Source of the DNA: Cucumis sativus
Taxonomy: Eukaryota > Streptophyta > Magnoliopsida > Cucurbitales > Cucurbitaceae
Assembly (NCBI RefSeq): GCF_000004075.3
Contig: NC_026659.2
Span: forward strand, 4,464,001 to 4,528,000
DNA: 64,000 bases
Reading direction: 5' to 3'
Part shown: piece by piece, positions 41,400-51,926 of the stretch
How the letters are laid out: each line of letters begins with the position of its first letter
Numbering within the stretch: the stretch's first letter is position 1
Translations under genes and position numbers: made by a program
The notes under the pieces: generated by a model
What the model was told of the DNA's origin: nothing
What the model saw: the letters and a program-made list of their open reading frames with translations, nothing else
Database searches by the model: none

Positions 41400-43670
41400 G
41401 GAGGAGGAAGAAGAAGAAAAGAAGAAGGGGAAGGGAAGAGAGTAGTAGTGGTGCAAATGGTAAATTTAACGAGAATATGTGGGCATTTTAGCAAAATAAG
41501 AAGTTGGGTTTGTTCACTGTTGTGGTTAGCGTAGTTCCAAACGTTTGAACCAGTAAAGTAAATAATCAAGTGCCACGTGTACGGCGCCATTGCTTTCTAT
41601 TAATATACTATCAATTGACTTAACCTCTTCCTTTCTTCTTTTTCTTAAATCTATTTTAAATATAATTTGAATTTCTCTTTATATAAAATTACATTTTTTT
41701 TAGTAAATATATGCTTTGGGTTTTATTAAATATTACACATATGGTATTATGTTGAGCATTTTTAAATCATATGATTATTAAGGAACAATTAAATCTTATT
41801 GGAATAATACAAGTGTTTACAATATGTTTTTTTTAAAAGATACTCATAGGAGATGATGCAAACTTTTTATATATGAAAGTTATATAGTATTTTTATTAAA
41901 GTTAAAAAATAGCTTTAGTTGTTAAACTTTTTACTCGTGCAAACCAAGATTGGGTAGGGATAGGTAGCATCTAGTTGTAATTGTTCTTATTGGTTGAATT
42001 GTGAGTGTTTAATAAGTCGTTTGAGATTTTTTTAGTGTCTAATCGTATCATAAATCTTTTTTAATACACGTTTAACAAATTTTGACTATATAAAACTTAC
42101 CTAACTTTCACGTGTCATACGAAATGAATAGAGTCTATGAATTATTGAGAAAATTAATATGAAATTTATAAATTTGTATTCGAATCTATAATTAAATGCA
42201 ATAATTATCCACATATATGAATTCTTGGACCAATATAATTCAACTTCTATTTTAACCTATAAATACAAAATTAATATCAATCAAAACCCTCCAACGATAA
42301 AAAAAATATATATATATTTTTTAAATAAAAAAAAAAGTTGACAAACTATTTCACCCCATATTACAAATGCTCTATTTTTAACCATTTTCTAAAAAAAATG
42401 TACAAAACAAAATATTTTCTCTACAAATGTTCCTTCCTAAAATTATATTCGACAAAGTCAAAGCAATTTATTTATCTTCAATTAAAATGAATAAACAAAG
42501 CTCACCAATAACCTTTTTGGTAATTCAAAAAAGTAAATTGAAAATAGGAGAGTTATATTTTATTTTAATTATTTGGTAATATATTTAAAAAAATAAATAA
42601 AATTAGGTTTAAGTGTGGTTAATGATATTCCTATAAAGTAAATTTAGTAGTTCTTACCAATTTTATGTTGAATATAAATGATTGTTTTTATTAAAATCTG
42701 TTTTGTAGAAAAAATAAAAATCATTTAGTTTTCAAAAACATAATTTAGATCGTTAAAATATTGTAAATTAAATTTTGTTTACTTTAATATAAACTTGGTG
42801 TGGAATTTAATTATAAACTTTATAAATTTATGAATTAAAAACACAAAAAAGAAATTAAAAAGGAAAAGAAGGAATCCAAATCGCGATATTGTTGTAAAAG
42901 TTAGCTTTTAGACTAGTAGAGAATGAAGGAAGCGAAACAAGATCTGAGCCGCACGATCAATCTGGAATATTAAGTAAGTGGGCCCATGATCTGCCCCTAC
43001 CTTTTCGGACGGAAGATCTTTTGTAAGAGAAATTTTCAAGTGGTGACAAGCTACAGGCAAGCTTGGTGGATCATCTTTTAATGCGGTTCGTTGGATTGGG
43101 GAAACTCAACAAGGGTGGTTGGATTGAGAGGGTTTATAGGACCCACGTGTACTAGATGGATATAATTAGAATTTATTGTAAGTTATAAGTGAGGGCGGCT
43201 TAAGCTAATATTTTTATGGAAGAAAATGTGTTTGGTTACGTGGATAGCAATTGTAATGAAAGTGGATAAGAGTCATTTCAAATGTGGTCATTTGAGAATA
43301 ATAGCCAAATAGTGGTGTCTACATCACATGGGATCCTTTTGATTAGGACTTTTTTTTTTTGTTTTTTTCTTCTTTTTAAGTTAATTTTGTTTTATTAAAA
43401 CTTATATTTTATAACCTAGATTATTCTTGTAAAAAAAATTAAATTCCAAAACATATTTGTCCTTGCGTGTTCGTGACAATGCGGGTCAGACCTGTAGATT
43501 AACATCTTAAAAAATGGTTAATTTTAAAATAAAACAAGAAGAGACGAAAATAGGATTTGAAGGCCAATTTTATAACTTTAATTGATTTATTTGAACAAAA
43601 TAGGAATTGAAAAAAATGTCTTCACTCCTTGTCACTCCAATATTTAAAAATAAATTAGGAGCATAATATT
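41400..43670. other. Intergenic region upstream of MTP11
   Basis: Mostly AT-rich. The part next to 41348 is the MTP11 leader and promoter. A GC-richer patch at about 42930-43150 (including GTGGGCCCATGATCTGCCCC and ACCCACGTG) stands out from its surroundings but has no open frame or recognised RNA gene. Confidence 0.5.
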
Positions 43671-43673
43671 AAA

Positions 43674-44210
43674 TAGAACAAATTTCTCACTTTAAGAGAA
43701 CGAGACATTATTTCAAATTCTCGAATTTATCGTAGATCGTCTGATGTGATATAGAATAGTTAGTAAAACAGTTTAATTGTTTAAACTATTAACTGTTAAA
43801 ATTGTTTCATAAAAACAGTTATATCAACTACTTACACATTCTTAATAAATACCCATTCTCTTAGCCATTAGAGGCAGAGAATTCATTTGAGAAATTAATC
43901 CCAACTTTGAATTACATCAAAGTGGTATCAGAGCAGACCCAATCCTTGGACAGATGGCTGGCTGGAGAGAAAGAATCCCTGCCACGGGGAATAACTGCGA
44001 GCAAGAAGAGGTGGAAGAAACCGCCACCCTCTCACCAAGGACAACTGCGGTACGCTTGCTAGTCGTCGAATATTCCTTGAGAGATTTACACGACAAGTGA
44101 ATAGAGTAATGGATAACTTGGACACCCTCAACCGAAGAATAGACAAAAATTCTCATTTTAAGAGAACGAGACATTATTACAAAATTCTCGAATTCATCGT
44201 AGATCGTCGT
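43674..44210 (+). mobile_element. Small LTR-type element with tRNA-Met primer-binding site (TRIM-like or deleted copy)
   Basis: A TGGTATCAGAGC motif at 43923-43934 is the standard plant LTR-retrotransposon primer-binding site, complementary to initiator Met-tRNA. It follows ATCA/AAG as an LTR end should. Upstream, 43674-43919 would be the 5' LTR. Downstream lies about 200 bases of GC-richer DNA starting with an ATG at 43953 that may be the start of gag. After that, 44139-44208 repeats the first about 62 bases of the proposed LTR at roughly 90% identity (shared block TTTAAGAGAACGAGACATTA). The 3' repeat stops early, so the element is truncated or deleted. There is no RT or integrase. Confidence 0.7.
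43923..43934 (+). other. Retrotransposon primer-binding site
   Basis: TGGTATCAGAGC is complementary to the 3' end of initiator tRNA-Met and is the signature PBS of plant LTR retrotransposons. Confidence 0.85.
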
Positions 44211-45970
44211 TGAATAATTTTTTTTAAATCATTCATTAAATTGTTTTTTTGCTGAGAACAAATATCGAACTCACAACTCACTTGAGAAACTATAAATATC
44301 AAAACTTACAAATTCTAAATTTGGTCGTAAGATAACTTTTTAAAAAATGATATAAGTTATTATAAAATATTGATTAGAAAACCTGACGAAATCATAAATT
44401 TAATCCCGGCCTTTTAAAACATAAAAGAATTATAATTTCAAAGTAAGAATTTCTAAATGCTTTTAAAAAAATAGTTTTCTAAAAGATTTCAAAATTACTT
44501 AAAAGAAATTTAAATTATAATATATTTTTTTAAACTTCAAGAAATGATAATTAGAAATCAAATAAAAGTTAAAGATGAACAATACACGAACAAAGCACAA
44601 TATGCAACCTACCAAATTAAGCCTATATATATATATTGAAGATCACTCTTGGATTCCAAAAAAAAATGATCATAAAAAAGTATAAGAATCTTCGTCAAAT
44701 TTTTTTAAGTAAAAGTGTTAAAAAATTTATTTAAAAATTAAAATAATCACTTAATAACCACATTGTAACAATGATATATAGAAATAACACTATAATAGTT
44801 TCAAGAAAGATATGAGATGCAAATAAAGTTCTAAAAGAAGCATGCATACATATATCTATCTAAGCAAGGTGGATTTATGAAGGTGCATGTCCCTTCATAA
44901 TCTCGAGTTTTATTTTTTAATATTAATTTTTTGAAGTTTGAAAATATAATATATATGAAATAATACTTGCTTAAAAGTAAATTTAGTTTTTGTGTAGTAG
45001 TTGTGCCCACTATAACACTAACATCTTGAGTTTAACTTCGAGTCCAATCTCTTACAACTATTTATTATTGTTTAATACTACTTACACTTACAACTATTTA
45101 TTATTGTTTAATACTAATTTTGTAATCTGAACATATCACTCTATAGAGATATTTTAAAAAGAAAACAAGAATAGAAACTACATAGATCATCTTCAACTTT
45201 TAGACAAATATGTATTAAATTAATTAATTTGGATCTGGGAATGTATCTTAATATATATATATATATAACTTAATTAAAATATAAATTTGAGGGGTTAATT
45301 AAAATATAAATTTGAGGGGTTATGGATTAGATTGAATAATAAGAAAAGTGTTTATTAAAAGAAAATGAAATAGAATTTAAACCAAGGAAGTAAAAGAAAG
45401 AAATAAATTAAAAACGAATAAACAAAAAGGTGTACGGAACTATAAAGTTTAAAATAGGTAACAGCAGTAGTAATACTAATAAATATAATAATATAATACA
45501 ATACAAATAAGTAAAAAAAAAAAAAATCTTATTTCCTTTTCCTTCCCGGTATGTTTTCAAAAAAATAAGAATAAAACGTAGAATTTAATCGATTTTATTA
45601 TATTTTTAATTTTTAAAATTTGTTATTATATATGTTAATATTTTAAATCTAATTGTTATATTTGTAACTATATCTATATAATAATTTATAGATATTATAA
45701 TTCATACAAAGTGTCGCCAAAAATAGATAGGTAGTATTGGCACAAAACATCAAACTATTACATCAAGGAATTAGAATCCTTGACGGTGAAAGAATTTAAC
45801 AAAACATTTTTCTCAGTTAAATTGAAACTTAAGAAATACTCATCCATTCACAAATTATAGAAATAAATTCCAATATAAACTAAATATTAATAGGCTAAGC
45901 ATGCCTTTTAAAATAAAGATATAGATGGAAAAAATCAGGTTCAATAATATCTATGTGAATCTACAAATCA
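44211..45970. other. AT-rich intergenic region with short tandem repeats
   Basis: No gene is seen. A 36-base unit containing ACAACTATTTATTATTG is duplicated at about 45053-45124. A 25-base unit with TAAATTTGAGGGG is duplicated at about 45271-45321. Confidence 0.55.
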
Positions 45971-45977
45971 CCATATT

Positions 45978-47757
45978 GAAGTCAACACCACCACTTGGAG
46001 TTGTTCCTGTGTTTGAGTGATTGAGGTGGAAAGCTTGTGGGAACCTTAATTGGATTGGGCAGATGCACGCAGTTCAAGGCTGTTGACTTTAATTCGACTT
46101 GGTTCAGTGTATGGCGTGTGGTTTAACTCCGGTTCAGCGTTTGACGGTTAGCTCAAACTCTCTAGTTCAGTGTCTGGCACGTGGCATGGTCACTCTCACA
46201 TGTATAAATCAAAGGACAATCTCTCACGAACATGAATTCATAATACACTCAATATTAAGACTAAGTTATATAGTTAGGTCATTTTAATGAAATCAAAATA
46301 TAACTAGTTAATGGAATTACACCGGTACCTAATGTGGTTATATTTTGTGGTAGGGTATTAGGCAAACTCATTGCATAGGATACCCTTACTCACATGGATC
46401 ATTATATTTGTATCAAATACAAAGTGAGTCATACTCATAGTGTTACTAGGATAAGGTACCCAACTTTATTCTTATACTATAGACTCTTTAAGTTGTATCT
46501 CAAACATCGATTATTATATGTCTCTGCATAAAGTTCAAAACTCATCAAACAACTTGGAGTCAAAACCACCGCTTGGAGTCGTTTCTATTCTCTTAGTGAT
46601 TGAAGTGGAAAGCCTGTCGAAACCTTAATTCGATTAGGAATTTGAGATAGATTTTTTTCTCTTTTATTTTCTATGAGCTTTGGCAAAGAACTTTATTAAT
46701 CTGATTTGCTTCTGCCGTTCTACATTACCTACTTCCCTCTTCTTCAGAAATAATAGGTAAATTAAAGAGAGATATCAGGATACAAGAGAGTTATTAATTT
46801 AATCTAATTTAAATTGAAGTAATATTAAGGTAATTAATAAATAAATAAATCCATGTTAATCAATATTTGTTAACTGTGTACACTTTCACTAAAGACTCAC
46901 AGATGAACTCTTCTCACTGTAGATATATTTATGTGTTAACTGATGTAGACCAATAAGTAAGTTAATCTTTCACAAGAGCCCGTAACACTAGTTAGGTCAA
47001 ATTATCGTTTGACCCCTAGTTCTTAAATATCAGTGTTTATCTAATGAACAACTTGTGTTTATGGTCCAACCAATAAACATAAATCTCTCTCATGCCATAG
47101 AGAGAGTATGACCCTTTGTTCAAGTCTCATAGACATCATTTAATGAACACTCATCTACTTACTATACATTTGAGAATGAAGGAATTTCACCTTATGTGAT
47201 TATGTTTTTAGCTTCCACTTAGTTTTGTCCCTAAAATGATAAACATATTGAGTCAACAATCTAGCTTCTCTCGTTCGTACAAATCAAAGGACAATCCCTC
47301 GTGAACATGTGTACAAAATACAATCAAGATTAAGACTAAGTTACCTAGATCATCACAAGGAAATAGAAACCTAATTACTAGTTAATGGAGTTACGTACAT
47401 CTAGTGGTTACTATTTCGTAGTTCGATCTTATGCAAACACATTGCATAGAATACCCCCACTCGTATGTTACCTACACGAACGAGTTAAATCATTGTGTTT
47501 GTATCAAATATTGTTACAAGGGTAATTAGATACCTAGTCTTATCCCTATACTATAAACCCTTTAAGTTGTATCTTGAACTTTGAACTTTGTATGTCTCTA
47601 CATATAGTTTAAGACTCATTAACACAACTTAAAATATTAGTTTAAGACAAAACATTAATAATCAACGACACTTTATTGAAATTACAAAATATCATTTTTA
47701 TTTAATAACGACCAATGAATTACATTTACTATTTGATTTTTTGTCATGAAACCCAAC
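45978..47757 (-). mobile_element. Tandem pair of decayed LTR-like retrotransposon copies
   Basis: Two sets of direct repeats occur in the same order: block A at 45978-46061 and 46556-46640 (about 80% identical, shared GATTGAGGTGGAAAGC/GATTGAAGTGGAAAGC), and block B at 46196-46550 and 47270-47640 (shared AATCAAAGGACAATC, GATTAAGACTAAGTTA, ACTAGTTAATGGA, TTTAAGTTGTATCT). The right copy ends AAACCCAACA at 47757, so on the minus strand it begins TGTTGGGTTT, as many plant copia LTRs do. Its 46860-47260 core (TTCACTAAAGACTCACAG, TCTTCTCACTGTAGATATAT) is missing from the left copy. No primer-binding site or protein domain is visible between them. Confidence 0.65.
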
Positions 47758-47759
47758 AT

Positions 47760-48580
47760 TGCATGGAGTGAAACTTTGTTCCTACTCGAGCAAGTTGCAT
47801 GCACATTATCTGTCTAGGGGATAAATTATACTTTTTGCCATTTCAAATGTTGATGTGTCTTGAGATACTTTCTCCACACATAATACAATTTCATCCACAG
47901 TAATCATCTCCCAAAGGGCTTATGTGACTATTGTCGATACTTTTTTTTTGTTGCCAACATTACTTCGTTTAACAATCAATTGACTTTCTCTAACACGTAT
48001 TTGTGTTTAGAAAAGTGAAAAGGTGGCAGTGAAGATGAATGTTGTGATTTTTATTGAAGGCAAACCATTAAGAAAATAGTTGTAGCCTATTCTAAAGCCC
48101 ACATATCTAAATTAGTTGAGTTGTTATTACTATGGTTATTATGTCATAAGGGTAAACAATCAACAAAATCTAGAATGATTACGTGATAGACTATTAAATC
48201 TTGTTAGCGTTCATTTAAATGGTGGTGTGATTTCAATACTCATATGATAATGCTTCATACTTGGTTTGATCAATTGAGGTGCTAAGAAAACACTCTTTGA
48301 CAAGGCATCTCCTAAATCCTAATATATCTATGGCAATGGTTGAAATTTATTTTTAAAATGGGGGATTTTTTTATTTAATAATGAAAAATTCCATCAATAG
48401 ATTTTTTTTCTTTTGAAAAAGATGGCATTAATATGAATAATATGCTCCTTTGACATAGACTTTAACTAATACCTTATCCTTCCTTAAAAGAAAGAAAAAT
48501 GAAATTGAAAAAAAAAAAAACCATTCATTGGATGAGAGGAAAGATATTCTCAGGGAATTTAAGTATTCATAGATGATTAA

Positions 48581-48622
<42 letters not shown>

Positions 48623-49150
48623 GAAATAAGGAAATAACTGTTTGGCTTTATTAAAATTGAAATAAAATTATCGAATAAAGTTAGTTTTCATAAATATTTA
48701 AGTTTTTGTTACACTCCAAAGTCGCCTAAAACCGTACACTTTTCAATTACTTCATTACTTTGTTTTACATTTTAACAAACTCTAGTTTTTAAAAAAGATT
48801 TGTGACGTGTTAACGAGTTTGAACTATACCTTAGTGATTGAATTGAAATATATATAAATAAATAAATATGTAGTTGATAAATTATAAATAAAATGTATAG
48901 ATAATATGAATGTAGCTTTCAAAGAGCATTACAAAAGCAAAAGATAGTATGTATTTATATGTATGTATGTGGATTAGGATAAGTTGAATAGAGAAAGAAA
49001 GAAAAGATATTGATTTAGGGCAAAAAGGAGCAGTTTCAACATCAAACATTGATCCATTTTGGATATACTATAGGGATACACATAGCTTTGTAATAAACTT
49101 ATGAAATTAAGGATTTTATTCCAAATAACAAAGTTTCTAATGAATGAAAA
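47760..49150. other. AT-rich intergenic region before the U1 gene
   Basis: Contains an (AT)n microsatellite at about 48583-48617 and no recognised gene. Confidence 0.5.
48583..48617. repeat. (AT)n microsatellite
   Basis: Alternating AT run of about 17 units in the spacer before the U1 gene. Confidence 0.85.
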
Positions 49151-49161
49151 CTAAAATGGTT

Positions 49162-49172
49162 GTCCCACATCG
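49162..49172 (+). promoter_or_regulatory. Upstream sequence element (USE) of the U1 snRNA gene
   Basis: GTCCCACATCG is an exact match to the plant snRNA USE (RTCCCACATCG). It ends 33 bases before the TATA box, the spacing that specifies RNA polymerase II rather than III in plant snRNA genes. Confidence 0.93.
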
Positions 49173-49205
49173 ATGGCGAGTGAAGGAGGAAGGGAGTAGG
49201 GAGGG

Positions 49206-49213
49206 TATATAAT
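49206..49213 (+). promoter_or_regulatory. TATA box of the U1 snRNA gene
   Basis: TATATAAT lies 33 bases after the USE and about 26-30 bases before the proposed RNA start. Confidence 0.9.
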
Positions 49214-49231
49214 GGCAAGCGAGAGACCGTA

Positions 49232-49397
49232 ATACTCACTTACCTGGATGGGGATATTGGGTGATCAATAAGGCCCATATCCTAGGCCCATGGCCTCCAT
49301 TGCACGAAGGAGGGGTGTGGGCTTAAGGCCTGCCCAAGTGGTGGCGCCTACATCATAATTTGTGCCAGTGGGGACCTGCGTTCGCGCGGTCCCTTCC
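49232..49397 (+). ncRNA. U1 spliceosomal snRNA
   Basis: The RNA pairs with 5' splice sites and nucleates U1 snRNP. The pairing segment ACTTACCTG is at 49238-49246. Stem-loop I has the arms GGATAT.GGG / CCCATATCC and a GATCAATAAGG loop for U1-70K. Stem-loop II presents ATTGCAC, the U1A-binding loop sequence. The Sm site ATAATTTGTG is at 49355-49364. Stem-loop IV (49371-49393) is a strong GGGACC/GGTCCC stem closed by a TTCG tetraloop. Length is 162-166 nt depending on the start, and plant U1 is about 165. The expected start ATACTTACC reads ATACTCACTTACC here, four bases longer, so the true 5' end is uncertain (49232 or 49236). The 70K-loop has one change from the usual plant AAGAAGG. The gene looks intact with promoter and 3' box, but a variant or pseudogene is possible. 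Confidence 0.92.
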
Positions 49398-49413
49398 AAT
49401 TCTTATACTCAAA
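49397..49413 (+). terminator. snRNA 3' box
   Basis: The sequence CA, nine bases, then ACTCAAA directly after the U1 end fits the plant consensus CA(N3-10)AGTNNAA with one mismatch. It directs 3'-end formation of Pol II snRNAs. Confidence 0.65.
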
Positions 49414-49419
49414 TATTTC

Positions 49420-51900
49420 TATGCTAAGATGTATTGTATTAGATGGTTATATGATTAAATTCTCAATTGAATGAAAATCTAGTTAGCTTTATGTTATTAA
49501 TTTAAAATAGAATAATTATGAAAATGGTTAATATCCCAAATCAAAGTTCTAAATGTAAATACTAAAATGATAATATAGAACTTCTTTATATTTTAATTTT
49601 TTATTTAACTTCTCTATATTCTTTCCTTCAGAATCTATTTTCGATGTTTTCTCATTTTTTTTTTCCAAAAATGATTTATCTCTTTAATCTTTATAATATC
49701 CATAATCAGTTGTGAAATAATCCTTAAATATTTTTGAAGTTTATTTTAGTTAACTTAAAAAAAAGGCATAAAAAAACTTAAAAAATGAACTCCAATAATT
49801 GAAGTAGCTTTGAAGGTAAACATTCCTTTCTTCATCTTTCTTATGTTATTATTTATGATATTTTGCGATAGTAACTAAAAATAAACAGAATTAATGGTTG
49901 TAAATTTGGAGTGATTGTGTTATCTCTCTTTTATGTGCAAAGTTACAACACAATCATCATTTTGTCTTTTTATTAACACCAAAGCAATTTTGAACCAACA
50001 ACTAATTCATTAAATATGAGAGGGCCAACAAACACTAAAATCATTACACACAATAACTACTTATTATTGCTAATCTCTCCATTAATTAATTACTTTATTA
50101 AAAATCACAAACATAATGCTAAAATAAACTAATAGTATAATTTAGAGAGAAATTACCTTTCTCCTAATATTTATAAAGTATACCAATATTTCATTCATGA
50201 TAGACATCCAATTTACAAAATACACCAAAATTTATTGATAGATATCAATAAACTTATATCCTTGAAATTTGTTAATCAATGTTAATTTAAAATTTTACTA
50301 TATTTAAATATACATCTGAATTTTATTAACGAATTCAAGGAATAAAAAATAAAAATTGATGTTGAAAAATATTTAAATTATTTTTGGATTCTCTCCCTAA
50401 TAAAAGTTAGGAATAGATAATTTGTAGGAGGGTTCATTAATATATATTTTAATTAAATTTATAATTATTTTCATGAAAATAGATTAATAAGGATAAATAG
50501 AAAAGCCAAGAAGAAGAAGAGAGAAATTTAACTCTAATTTATTGAGGGGAGGAAAAGGATTACTGGGGAAAGGGTTTAGGGTTAAATTATTCCTCAATCC
50601 TACCTTAACCTTTCCTCCATTTTTCCTTAACCATTTCTCATTTATAATTAACTTATTTAAGTTTATATATTATTTAATCTGTTTTTTTTCTCATTTATAA
50701 TTTTTATAGTTTTGTTAATTTTAATCTTTTTATTTAATTGTACAATTATATGAATTAAAAAATTTTTATTCTCATTTTATTTTTGAATTAGTTAATTTCC
50801 CATGATTACACTATTTCACCGGTTTTTCTCTCATGCATTATAAAAACAAGGACGATTTTGTAAAGTAGATATATGACATTTGTGTATTGGATTTAGAATG
50901 TGAATGTAAAAAAAATTTAATAATTTAATCGCACGTAACTATTACATAAAAAATGTTGAAAAATATGTATTTAAAAAAAATACTGTAAATTATTTTACGA
51001 AAACTATGACGATTTGATACATAAAATATATATAATTTGTGTATTGGAGTTATAATTCAAATTTTAAATAATAATAATAATAATTTATTAGCATGAAACG
51101 TTACATAAAAAACGTTGAAAATAGACATCGTATTTAAGAAAACCAATGGAACTTGTTTTTATGAAAATATGACAATTTGGTAAATTAAATATACGAATAT
51201 TTGTATATTAGATTTAGAATATGAATTTTAAATAATAATAATAATAAATGATTTTCATAATCCTTCCCACGTAATACTTTTTCCAAATAAATATTATCAT
51301 ATCACTATCATTCATTACAATTTCTCTAAACACACGTTATCATAACATATGATCATCCATAGCTCTTTATTTCTCCTAAACGCATCCTAAAAGATGAGTT
51401 TATCAAATAATAAAACTACTTACCATGTTTTAATTGTACTCAATGATATAAAAAAGAAAAAAATAAGATATATTTCTTATTCACGTAGAATCAATATATT
51501 GAACAAATAAAGTCTAAAGAGTATATATTATAAATATATATCATTTTATTAACAAATTTTGAGGATTAAATTATTTTCTAAAAATCATTTAAAATCATAA
51601 AAGCTAAATTTTTTTTTTTGAATACATGCAAGACTAAGCCTAAACCAAAATTCATATATTAATTTTTTATTTTTTACTTTTAGAAAATTGATAACTTTTC
51701 CACGTAGCCTTTTTTTTTTTAATTTTTATCTTTTCAAATTCCAAACATTACTTAACGGAAAATTTAAACTTCTTGAAAAAGGAATGATATTTTTAATGAC
51801 ACTTTTTTGGTGAAAAACAGACAAAATGTGACACTTACAACTCCAATCATTTGGTTTCCTTAGCTAATAAAGTTTGAGCATTTGACTACCCCTTCATCGC
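49420..51900. other. AT-rich intergenic region upstream of HEXO1
   Basis: No gene is recognised. A divergent copy of the GATAGA-type repeat lies at about 50190-50330, and (AAT)n tracts at about 51067-51083 and 51230-51247. Confidence 0.5.
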
Positions 51901-51926
51901 AATCCTAAATTCCTTGCAGAAAAAAA

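Noticed and set aside
43953-44099. ATG-initiated frame after the primer-binding site as a host gene
   Set aside because: It sits exactly where gag starts in an LTR element and stops after 48 codons. A retroelement origin is the simpler reading.
50571-50585. TTTAGGG-like sequence as interstitial telomere repeat
   Set aside because: Only one full unit is present, so it is not a telomeric array.
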